The position numbers were made by a program, and so were the translations under genes. Positions 8,088 through 15,734 of a stretch of DNA of 39,288 nucleotides are shown in pieces (the stretch's first letter is position 1; every line of letters begins with the position of its first letter). The DNA is from Dysgonomonas sp. 521 (GTDB taxonomy: Bacteria > Bacteroidota > Bacteroidia > Bacteroidales > Dysgonomonadaceae), in assembly GCF_010501055.1 (NCBI RefSeq), contig NZ_QVMO01000034.1, forward strand, positions 1 to 39,288, read 5' to 3'. The notes under the pieces were generated by a model that was not told where the DNA came from, ran no database searches, and was given only the letters and a program-made list of their open reading frames with translations.

Positions 8088-9899
8088 CTAATGGTTAATC
8101 CTTATATGCGGATTTACAGGGATAAAATTATTTCCACAACTCTTCACATTTATATTTATTGGTACTTTTCCCGAACTACAACCTGTTGTATTTATAACTT
8201 CTACATAAAATGTTATGGTACCTGCCGTATTTTGTATACCGGTGGAATATGTTTTTCCTGTGTAAGCAGGCGTTGTATCAGTCATATTATTATACCAGTT
8301 GATAGTCATGTCGTCAGTTACATTCTCTACTGCCATTGTTTCAGAAGAGCCAATACAGACATCATTTGCCAAGAGTGTGAACGAAGGCCATTCAAACACC
8401 TTTATTGCCAGTGTCTGCTTACCCATTGCTGTTATTTCATTACCATCTGCGCTATGGCTTGTTACGGTTATTGTGTAATTTCCATCGGCACTATAACCAT
8501 GTGTGTGAGATTGTATACTCCCATCATCTATATCATAATCTTTTATCGCAGGAGATCCGTCACCAAAATCCCACTGTGTATATGCAAGCTGTTCGCTGCC
8601 GACTCCTCTCGATATTGTAAGGGTATATTCTCTTTCTACATAGTCTAAGCAAAACTCAGTTTCACCATCGATTTTGAATTCGAACCACGAAGCAGCAAAC
8701 GAAGGTAAACCCATATAGGTACTTCCTGAGAGAAAATTATCCAGCCTGAATATCTTTAAGTTACCAAATTGTTCGGGATTTTCTATTACGTAAAAAGAGG
8801 CAGGAGATTTGCGGTATACATGTCCGGATATATACATCCTGCCGTCGGGACCTAACTGAAGTGCGAAAGGCATACCGCCAGTATTGGGAAAAGATATCCT
8901 TTTCATTTGGTTCTTATAATAATCCTGTGGATCGGCCGAACTCATAAGCGCGTCGAAATCGAACGCATATAGATAATAAATGGTATCTAATCCACTTGCG
9001 GTTTTACTTACATACATATATTTCCCCGACCTTGAAAATTCCACTCCATAGAATTCACTTCCTCCAGCTTCACCTGTGATATATTTTATATTGCTGAATT
9101 TTCCGGTGTTATTATCAAAATCGCCAAAAAACAGTTTGCTGTCGTTAAATGTTCCCCATACAAAATGCTTTCCATCAGGAGAGATTTTAATATATCCGGT
9201 CGCTTTCTCTCCATCTGATACATTGGCAGGGAGCTGAAAAGATGTAGGAGTATCTACCCCATCTGCACTGAAACGCCAGATATTCAGGTAAGATGGATTC
9301 CCTTTGCCCGGAGCTATAACCCAATAATCCTCTCCGTTTGCATGCCTGGTGGCTGTAATACTAGCACCTACTTTACCTTTGCGTCCGGCAGGAAAAGGGT
9401 TATTTATAGATTCGATACTACCTAAACCGGAGTTACCTTTCATATCGATTACAGTATAGCCCAGTATGTCTAAACTCCACCTGCCAGTAGTCACTATAAT
9501 ATATTTATTGGGATTGCCCGGAAAAGGAAAAAGTATACCAGACTGGGCATTATCTATATTCCCAACCATATCGGTAGTGGGATTCATCAACTCTTTATTA
9601 GCATTATACAGTTTAGAGCCATTAGAAAAGAGTAACAATTTACCTTTACTGTCGGATAAAGTAAAGCATCCTTGTGTGGCATCCAAAATGGACGGAATAT
9701 TGGTAGGCATATCCTTGAGAGTCGCTTCCCCTTTTCCTCCAAACACATAAGGAGCAGCAAAATCACGGGTCGTATTCCATGTAAGGCCAGCCTTAGCGCC
9801 AAATATCCAGTTGTATGTTTCACGCTGTGCCTGCATCTCCCCAGTACACAGGAATATAAGGGCGGAAACTATATATATGATTTTTTTTATTATGTTCAT
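8088..9899 (-). CDS. Secreted beta-propeller plus PKD-domain protein
   Basis: This 603-residue protein is the last gene of a three-gene operon. The signal peptide ends GEMQA before QRETYNWIFG. Residues about 25-400 look like a WD40/PQQ-like beta-propeller of the kind common in Bacteroidota surface proteins (ISPDGKHFVWGTFNDSKLFF, FSRSGKYMYVSK, QLGPDGRMYISG). A PKD-type Ig fold follows (WDFGDGSPAI, then GNYTITVTSHSADG), then a second Ig-like segment to about 585. The tail is GNNFIPVNPHIRINH. Long relatives often end in a gliding-motility or type 9 secretion domain; I see none here. Only 4 bp separate it from the gene upstream, so the two are co-transcribed. Its role is unknown; binding of a glycan or of partner surface proteins is a guess. 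Confidence 0.8.
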   Translation of the reverse strand: MNIIKKIIYIVSALIFLCTGEMQAQRETYNWIFGAKAGLTWNTTRDFAAPYVFGGKGEATLKDMPTNIPSILDATQGCFTLSDSKGKLLLFSNGSKLYNANKELMNPTTDMVGNIDNAQSGILFPFPGNPNKYIIVTTGRWSLDILGYTVIDMKGNSGLGSIESINNPFPAGRKGKVGASITATRHANGEDYWVIAPGKGNPSYLNIWRFSADGVDTPTSFQLPANVSDGEKATGYIKISPDGKHFVWGTFNDSKLFFGDFDNNTGKFSNIKYITGEAGGSEFYGVEFSRSGKYMYVSKTASGLDTIYYLYAFDFDALMSSADPQDYYKNQMKRISFPNTGGMPFALQLGPDGRMYISGHVYRKSPASFYVIENPEQFGNLKIFRLDNFLSGSTYMGLPSFAASWFEFKIDGETEFCLDYVEREYTLTISRGVGSEQLAYTQWDFGDGSPAIKDYDIDDGSIQSHTHGYSADGNYTITVTSHSADGNEITAMGKQTLAIKVFEWPSFTLLANDVCIGSSETMAVENVTDDMTINWYNNMTDTTPAYTGKTYSTGIQNTAGTITFYVEVINTTGCSSGKVPININVKSCGNNFIPVNPHIRINH

Positions 9900-9903
9900 T
9901 AGC

Positions 9904-10563
9904 TTATTTTACTATAATGATTATATTAAGGTATGAACCTTCAGGAGCCTGGTCGCTTATTATATCATACTTCATAAACTGATTTCCATAATTGGACGGA
10001 AAAGAGATATTGTCAATTAAAGTTGGCTCGTTATGGGTAACTCTAAACTCTATTTCATTTGCGGCATAAACCGGAAGGCCTGCTTTTGTAAATTGTGTCA
10101 CATATTCTGAATATATCGGATAATAATTATCGACACTAACTTCATTCAATGGCAGATTAAATGATGGCATATAGAAGAATTGCTGAGGCGCTAATGTAGT
10201 AACATCCGATTTTATCCACCGGGTACCATCCCAGATATATATTCCCGGTAGTATATTTGACAATGTCGCATCATTAACATTGTACACCATCAAACCGGTA
10301 TGTTCGATTTCCTCCCCAACGGCCTCGCTTATATCCGAAATAGCAGTCAATGTTGTCAGATTCACTCTTGGCAAACCCAATCCCTTGCTGGCTGTAGAAT
10401 TGTCTGCATCGGGGTCTACGGGATTCTTTTCTTTCAGATCCAGTAGTGCTCCTTTGTTTGGTTCAATAGCTGAACCAATTGTTACCTGAGCCTTCAATCC
10501 TCCGCTGATACTTAAGAAGAATATAAAGACCAAGCTATAAATTATTGTTTTTGAAAGTTTCAT
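9904..10563 (-). CDS. Secreted protein with the shared surface N-terminal module
   Basis: The 219-residue product starts with a hydrophobic signal segment ending GGLKA before QVTIGSA. It then carries the same module as the FISUMP proteins and the next gene: P.KGALLDLKEK, SKGLGLPRVNL, HTGLMVYNVND and PGIYIWDGTRWI. The C-terminal 100 residues are not recognised. They end with a beta-rich stretch (GSYLNIIIIVK) with no anchor or sorting motif. It is the middle gene of the operon, 38 bp after the gene upstream and 4 bp before the PKD protein. Sharing a module with the FISUMP array suggests that both sets use the same assembly or surface partner. Confidence 0.75.
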   Translation of the reverse strand: MKLSKTIIYSLVFIFFLSISGGLKAQVTIGSAIEPNKGALLDLKEKNPVDPDADNSTASKGLGLPRVNLTTLTAISDISEAVGEEIEHTGLMVYNVNDATLSNILPGIYIWDGTRWIKSDVTTLAPQQFFYMPSFNLPLNEVSVDNYYPIYSEYVTQFTKAGLPVYAANEIEFRVTHNEPTLIDNISFPSNYGNQFMKYDIISDQAPEGSYLNIIIIVK

Positions 10564-10601
10564 TCGTTTTGGTTTTATCCTGTTGTAATAATAAACTTGC
10601 T

Positions 10602-11744
10602 TTACCTCAATGGCTTAGTTGTCATAGTTGCTACTTGGTTGGTAAATCCCATATATCCTTTGCCACCCGAAACATTAACAGCACCAAGGTATCCTCCGTT
10701 AAATTCGATACATTGTATCCTGCTGCCACTGTAAGCAATTATATTCGTTTGACATCCCATATAATACTCGAGAATACCGCCCAGCCATCCGGAACTACGG
10801 GTGGTCATATTTATATTTGCCGCATGTAAACCATCTCTTCTGAAAAGCCTTATACATCTTTTTGTATTCTGTGTTCCACAATATTGCAATGCATCGGGAT
10901 GACTTAGCGCTTCTTCTTCCGTATTACATTCAATCGTCTGAACTACCGAATATCCGCTATATGTGCCAGAAGTTACGACATACCATTTCGATCCTTGCTC
11001 GAAGACAAAGCCCCTTGCTGTGGTTCCGTCAGGACAATCGGATGGAGGTTGTATGGTGGACAAGTATATAGAACATGTCCTACTTCCTATCTGGATTGAG
11101 AAAGGTTTTAAATCATCAATAGACGTAGGTATTCCTGAAAATTTAACAGTAATAAATCCCGACGACGAAGTCAGCACTTGCCTTTCTACTTCAGCCACTA
11201 TATTATCATAACGTCCGATTATACCTGCCGGTATAGTATATGGGCCTTGCATAGTACCCGATATCTGATAAGGTATTTGTATAGCCGGGGTAGTTCCACT
11301 CATATCTTTACCAACATAGCCTGTTACATAAATATCAGTACATTCTATTTCAAGTGCATCTACACATGGTGCCCACAACCGATCCCAGGAAGCACCGTTC
11401 CATACATAAGGTCCCGGGCATAAGTCTTCGGGCAGGCTATTGGTCTGGTTATATACTATCAGCCCGGTATGTATCTTCTTTTCATTATCGGTATATGCCT
11501 GATCATTTTCATCGAACATAGGATAAAGCTGATCTTTCACCTTGAGTTTTACCCGGGGGAGTAAGAGTCCTTTGTCGGCATTGGTTCCTTTATTTTCGTT
11601 TGCTTTCAGTTCCAGTAACATTCCTTGCTTAGGAGGATTCCCTGAACCTATTACCACCTGACCATATACACAGATAGCCGAAACAAAAAATAGTACAAAC
11701 AGTAAGGGCTTAGTTAGTACTTTTAGAGAAATATTATTATGCAT
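10602..11744 (-). CDS. Secreted protein with the shared surface N-terminal module, operon leader
   Basis: I place the start at 11744 (MHNNISLKVL). An in-frame extension to 11807 would run into the predicted -7 box at 11805-11812. A signal peptide ends CVYG before QVVIGSG. The shared module follows (KQGMLLELKAN, DKGLLLPRVKL, HTGLIVYNQTN, CPGPYVWNGASW), then a cysteine-containing region of unknown fold (about 125-230) and a C-terminal region with RGFVFEQGSKWYVV and several cysteines. No known enzyme motif is visible. It is the first gene of the three-gene operon and is transcribed away from the two HTH regulators, the natural candidates for its control. Confidence 0.75.
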   Translation of the reverse strand: MHNNISLKVLTKPLLFVLFFVSAICVYGQVVIGSGNPPKQGMLLELKANENKGTNADKGLLLPRVKLKVKDQLYPMFDENDQAYTDNEKKIHTGLIVYNQTNSLPEDLCPGPYVWNGASWDRLWAPCVDALEIECTDIYVTGYVGKDMSGTTPAIQIPYQISGTMQGPYTIPAGIIGRYDNIVAEVERQVLTSSSGFITVKFSGIPTSIDDLKPFSIQIGSRTCSIYLSTIQPPSDCPDGTTARGFVFEQGSKWYVVTSGTYSGYSVVQTIECNTEEEALSHPDALQYCGTQNTKRCIRLFRRDGLHAANINMTTRSSGWLGGILEYYMGCQTNIIAYSGSRIQCIEFNGGYLGAVNVSGGKGYMGFTNQVATMTTKPLR

Positions 11745-11804
11745 TCTTATTTGAATAATGTGTCTATTAAAATCTGTGTAAGATTTATCCTTAATTTGTC
11801 GATA

Positions 11805-11812
11805 CAAAGTTA
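11805..11812 (-). promoter_or_regulatory. Predicted -7 box of the three-gene surface operon
   Basis: The minus strand reads TAACTTTG, a match to TAnnTTTG, about 60 bp before the start at 11744. It lies in the 330-bp divergent region shared with the HTH regulator pair. The rest of that region is very AT-rich, with no other box I trust. Confidence 0.55.
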
Positions 11813-12075
11813 GGGCATTAGAAAAAGAGATTAGTGAAAAGGATTAAACATAAAATGAGATATTTTCAACAATTTGACAAATAAAAATGTTATATTTAAA
11901 AAATAGTCAATGTTGTACTATGTTTCTAACTGTAATATTAAGATTTTTACTTTATTTTGCTACATATAGTGCCCTTTTTGTTGCTACTATTGATTATTCG
12001 CAATTGTTCCAAATAAAAAATAATGATACTTTTATGCCCGCATTTTTCACTTTTTTGATTTTATAGATAAAATAA

Positions 12076-13071
12076 ATGGAGACAGAATTAAGGAAGAAAA
12101 TAACTGCTAAAATTTTAGCGAAAATACCATCATACCTAAATCCCGTTGATTTCTTATATGACGTACTTGATATCAGCAAAGAATCAATATACAGGAGGAT
12201 AAAGGGAGAAATCTCTTTTACTCTCGAAGACCTGATAAAGATATCCTCAAGGTTATTTATTTCTATGGATGAAATAGTTTATACCAGCCTGAATAACGCG
12301 CCGGGACAACAGCCTATCGTATTCCAATCCCAATCGGATAAACTATTCAATCCTCAACAAACCTTTCTGGATTTTCTTTCTACATATATCCATAATCTGG
12401 ATAAAACGAGTAAGGCAAAGAAACTGGAAGTAATGGTCGCTGCAAACCGGTTAATGATTCTGACCGCAGTACACTACGATCATTTGTTTAAGTTTTATTA
12501 CTATAGATGGATACATCAGACGCAGCTGAAACCGCTGGACTTCAGCCTGTCGGACACTGTATTGTCTGATAGCCTTCTTACACAGCAAAAGAAGCTCAAA
12601 GCGTACAAAAGATCGGGGACCCATACATATATATTGGATATTTATTTTTTAAAAAATACAATCCGGGAAATCCTATACTATTATAACAGGCAGCTTATTT
12701 CGGATAGTGAGATACTTCTGCTGCAAAACGACCTGTATAAATTTATTGATGTAATGGAGTATCTTATAAAACAGGGAGATCAGATAGAAGGATACACAAG
12801 TTACATCTATTTATCCAATACTCAGATCGATTCGTCAGGGCTATATTCCAAATATGATGATAAAGAAGCAATAAGTTTATGGATATCTTATGGATTAAAC
12901 ATTGGATCTACCAATGTCAGGATGTGTAAGACATACCTTTCTTGGTTCAACTCCCTTAAGAAATATTCGACATTAATAAGTGGGTGTAACGAAATGTTAC
13001 AGATAAAATTTATAAATCAGCAACGTGACTATATAAAAAATATCACAAACAAGGACTACTCTTATGAATAA
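12076..13071 (+). CDS. Helix-turn-helix regulator, first of an overlapping pair
   Basis: Residues about 25-70 form a Cro/C1-like helix-turn-helix: LYDVLDISKESIYRRIKGE, then SFTLEDLIKISSRL. The remaining 260 residues are a helical, mostly hydrophilic domain I cannot assign, ending with the motif LKKYSTLISGCNE near the C-terminus. The next gene has the same layout and the same closing motif, so the two arose by tandem duplication. The reading frames overlap by 8 bp (13064-13071), which points to translational coupling and perhaps a heteromeric regulator. The pair is divergent from the surface operon at 8088-11744. Base composition is strikingly AT-rich compared with the AraC genes. Confidence 0.8.
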   Translation: METELRKKITAKILAKIPSYLNPVDFLYDVLDISKESIYRRIKGEISFTLEDLIKISSRLFISMDEIVYTSLNNAPGQQPIVFQSQSDKLFNPQQTFLDFLSTYIHNLDKTSKAKKLEVMVAANRLMILTAVHYDHLFKFYYYRWIHQTQLKPLDFSLSDTVLSDSLLTQQKKLKAYKRSGTHTYILDIYFLKNTIREILYYYNRQLISDSEILLLQNDLYKFIDVMEYLIKQGDQIEGYTSYIYLSNTQIDSSGLYSKYDDKEAISLWISYGLNIGSTNVRMCKTYLSWFNSLKKYSTLISGCNEMLQIKFINQQRDYIKNITNKDYSYE

Positions 13072-14020
13072 AAATATAAGAACAATAATTATCGATAAAA
13101 TACTGGAACTTATACCTCCTCATATCAAAGCTGTTAATTATTTATCGGAGGTATTAGATATCAGCCGGGAATCTGCATACAGAAGATTAAACGGAAAAAT
13201 GTCATTCTACATCGAAGAACTTATTATCTTATCAGAGCTATTGGGATTTTCTCTGGATGAACTGGTCGCATTAAAAACAGATAATAGCAAAGTAATCATA
13301 GATATGAAAATCAACAAAGATCCGACTGAAGGTTTTTTGGATAAAATGAGAAAGTATAAAATAGATGTAGATAACCGTTTTGTAGACAAATCCTCAAGTG
13401 CAATATTTGCATTGAATTTCTTCCCCGCAGAATACTGTGTTCATAATAGAAATCTGTTTAAGATGGCTTATTATCTATGGCTCCACTGGAAAGACAGAGG
13501 TATGGTAAAACCTAGATTCTCGGAAGTAGAGGTTCCTGCAGAATTAGAAGAATTGAGAAAAAGTATAAATATTAAAGCAAGAATGTTGAGAAACAATACG
13601 TTTATTTTAGATCCTAACGTGTTTCTTACCCCTTTAAAATTAGTTCATTATCTTCATGATCTGGAGTTGATAAACAAAGAAGAAATAAAAACAATAAAAG
13701 AGGATATGCATCAAGTACTCTATTTCGTAGAAAAAATGATGAGAACCAGTGCTTCTAATTCAGGATCGAATAACTATTTCTATTTATCCAGTTTTAATAT
13801 CGATGTAAATAGTGTATATTATGAATGGAACGGGAAAGTAGCTTCATCTTTTTCTCTCAACTTTTTCAATAGAATAGTACTAACCAAACCCGAGATATGC
13901 GAAGCCCACAAGGAATGGTTTTTATCAATGAAAAAATATTCTACTTTAATCAGCGGATCAAATGAGATAACTCAGGCCGAATACCTTAAGAAACAGCGGG
14001 AATACATAGATTCGTTGTAA
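13064..14020 (+). CDS. Helix-turn-helix regulator, second of an overlapping pair
   Basis: This 318-residue paralog of the gene before has the N-terminal helix-turn-helix YLSEVLDISRESAYRRLNGK followed by SFYIEELIILSELLGFSLDE. The C-terminal domain matches its neighbour in pattern, including FYLSSFNIDVNSVYYEW against IYLSNTQIDSSGLYSKY, and the end motif MKKYSTLISGSNE. The start codon lies inside the end of the upstream gene. The family is not one I can name. Its position opposite an operon of secreted proteins suggests control of that operon. A role in conjunction with AraC copy B downstream is possible but unsupported. Confidence 0.8.
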   Translation: MNKNIRTIIIDKILELIPPHIKAVNYLSEVLDISRESAYRRLNGKMSFYIEELIILSELLGFSLDELVALKTDNSKVIIDMKINKDPTEGFLDKMRKYKIDVDNRFVDKSSSAIFALNFFPAEYCVHNRNLFKMAYYLWLHWKDRGMVKPRFSEVEVPAELEELRKSINIKARMLRNNTFILDPNVFLTPLKLVHYLHDLELINKEEIKTIKEDMHQVLYFVEKMMRTSASNSGSNNYFYLSSFNIDVNSVYYEWNGKVASSFSLNFFNRIVLTKPEICEAHKEWFLSMKKYSTLISGSNEITQAEYLKKQREYIDSL

Positions 14021-14201
14021 TCGACATTATTCATATTTACAAAAGAGAGCTTGTTTACTGATAAAGAAAGCAGCCTGTAGATCAAATATACGAGGACGAA
14101 GTTTAAGGTATGGCTTCATCTGTCAGGCATTCTTCCCTTTTGCTTGTTTATTAACATATTATATTGTATTTTTAAAGCGAATTTCAAAGCTTTGTTAACA
14201 A

Positions 14202-14303
14202 CGGGGAGGCTCCGCCCGGCTACTTTCCCAAGCGGCAGGCAGGCTAAATAAAGACAAATAAGACAACATTGAAGACAAACAAGACGGTAAAGTCTCCTCC
14301 CCG
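14202..14303. promoter_or_regulatory. Structured element B, counterpart of the one at 4770
   Basis: Closing stem CGGGGAGG (14202-14209) pairs with CCTCCCCG (14296-14303). Two direct repeats lie inside, AAGACAAATAAGA at 14251 and AAGACAAACAAGA at 14272, spaced 21 bp, about two helical turns. That spacing fits adjacent AraC-family half-sites. The segment between stem and repeats has diverged from copy A while stem and repeats are kept, which argues that these are the functional parts. Confidence 0.5.
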
Positions 14304-14472
14304 GATGTTAAGGGAGATACCGGATGATTGGAACATGCTGGCTTTTGTATCTGCGTATTAACAGATACAATTGTTTGCATAGCAGACAGCCATTGCATAT
14401 ATCTATGAAAGTCCTACCATTGCAGTATTGCTTTTGTAGCTGTGTGCATTTGCTTATTTCTTATTACCGTTT

Positions 14473-14536
14473 TTTTCAGTTATGCTATTACTGAAAAGTC
14501 TTTGTCTCTATAATATCTAATGTAAAGCGTTAGATA
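14473..14536. repeat. Two short inverted repeats ahead of AraC copy B
   Basis: TTTTCAGT (14473-14480) pairs with ACTGAAAA (14490-14497), and TATCTAA (14514-14520) pairs with TTAGATA (14530-14536). Each has a 9-nt centre. They lie 60-125 bp before the AraC start and could be operators for autoregulation or leader hairpins. Confidence 0.35.
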
Positions 14537-14597
14537 AACAGGAGTATAAATAAAAACAACCTGAAACGAATCAAACAAGACATAAACAATCACGATC

Positions 14598-15500
14598 ATG
14601 GCTAAATTATTGTATGCAGGGGAGCATCCGGATAGCCCCAACTACGACAACAGGCTCCATCCCGCCATAGAGGAGAAATTCATGGAACAAGGCCAATCAT
14701 GGGAAGTGCAGCCCTGGGTCAACAAGATCATATTCATCCTGGAGGGGGAAATAGAATATTCAACGGGAGAATCGGGATACTACGTTGCCCACAAGGGACA
14801 ATTCCTATTCCTTGCGGCCAACCGCAGCCTGTCGGTACATGCCGGACAGGGGGCGCACCTCGGCATTATCCGCCTGTACGACAAGATACAGCTATGCGAT
14901 AGTTTCCACCTGGAAAACCTGACAACCACAGGGCAGGCCAAAGCAAATCCAATCAAGGGTAGTAAAAAACACTTTGGCGACAATACCGGAACAGGGCTCC
15001 TGCTGACGGCTAACCCCATAATGGAACGTTACCTGGAGATACTGACGATCTGCCACCGGCAAGGGCTGAAAAGCCGTTACTACAACGAGTGTAAGATACG
15101 CGAACTGATGTTCATACTCCGGGCTTTCTATAGCAAAGAAGACCTTTACCGCTTTTTTTACCCGGCTCTGACGACAGATACCTGGTTCTCCCAGTTCATC
15201 ATGAGCAACTACAACAAATACGATGACCTTGCAGGGCTGGCTGCGGCCATGAACTACACGGTATCCGGTTTTGAAAAGAAGTTTCGCAAGGTCTTTTATG
15301 AAGCTCCATACACATGGATGCGCAGACAAAGGGCACAAGAGGCCTACCACTATATCAAGACCAGCGACAAGTCCTTCAAGGAGATAGCGGAGATATTCGG
15401 GTTCAGCACACCTCCCGCATTTATACGGTTTATCCGGGAAAACTTTGGCATGACACCGGGCGAAATACGCAAAAAAAGCAGAAAGGGCGGAAATGAGTAA
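14598..15500 (+). CDS. AraC-family transcriptional regulator, copy B
   Basis: A 300-residue paralog of the regulator at 5388. The N-terminal sensing domain has KIIFILEGEIEYSTGESGYY and KGQFLFLAANR. The linker contains the shared block YYNECKIRELMFILRAFYSKEDLYRFF. The DNA-binding end has AAAMNYTVSGFEKKFRKVF, then FKEIAEIFGFSTPPAFIRFI and FGMTPGEIRKK. Its start codon matches the start chosen for copy A. It stands alone: the neighbour upstream is the HTH pair on the same strand, and a bidirectional terminator follows. Its codons look GC-richer than those of the HTH pair and like those of copy A and the recombinase. It may be the survivor of a duplicated surface-protein cassette, or may act on the FISUMP array at a distance. 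Confidence 0.88.
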   Translation: MAKLLYAGEHPDSPNYDNRLHPAIEEKFMEQGQSWEVQPWVNKIIFILEGEIEYSTGESGYYVAHKGQFLFLAANRSLSVHAGQGAHLGIIRLYDKIQLCDSFHLENLTTTGQAKANPIKGSKKHFGDNTGTGLLLTANPIMERYLEILTICHRQGLKSRYYNECKIRELMFILRAFYSKEDLYRFFYPALTTDTWFSQFIMSNYNKYDDLAGLAAAMNYTVSGFEKKFRKVFYEAPYTWMRRQRAQEAYHYIKTSDKSFKEIAEIFGFSTPPAFIRFIRENFGMTPGEIRKKSRKGGNE

Positions 15501-15646
15501 AAGCCATACGGATACAGGTAGCCGTTTTGCAAAAAAGCAGATAACATAAACACTTACTTTGATAATTATTGGCATTCATACCCAAAGCAAAGGTAATATC
15601 ACAGATAAATGCACAAAGGATCTATCCTAACTTCTTCTCATTTAAA

Positions 15647-15683
15647 AGAGGGTGTGTCAAAAGTAAATTTTGACTCACCCTCT
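15647..15683. terminator. Bidirectional terminator between AraC copy B and the phosphatase
   Basis: The stem AGAGGGTGTGTCAAAA pairs with TTTTGACTCACCCTCT, with one 2-nt internal mismatch, around the loop GTAAA. A-rich and T-rich ends on both sides suit termination of the two convergent genes. Confidence 0.75.
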
Positions 15684-15734
15684 AATTTCAATATTAATGT
15701 TAATCTATAGGCTTCACAGCTTTTTCTTTATATA

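Larger units (their letters stand above)
14021..14597. other. Non-coding region upstream of AraC copy B
   Basis: This 577-bp stretch holds the structured element at 14202-14303, a TTAACAGAT...GCAGACAGC segment also present upstream of AraC copy A, and two short inverted repeats between 14473 and 14536. No target gene faces away from AraC copy B within it, unlike the arrangement at copy A. Confidence 0.6.

Noticed and set aside
7854..8648. 264-codon plus-strand open frame antisense to the PKD protein
   Set aside because: Rich in Cys, Tyr and Ile runs typical of an AT-rich shadow, and it covers the recombinase promoter region and the end of a well-supported gene.
14195..14398. 67-codon minus-strand open frame upstream of AraC copy B
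   Set aside because: Same reasoning as above; it overlaps element B and does not match the protein frame at 4679-5110.
14892..15575. 227-codon open frame antisense to AraC copy B
   Set aside because: Shadow frame of a GC-richer gene; AraC copy B is conserved in protein sequence with copy A, and the antisense frame has no recognisable domain.
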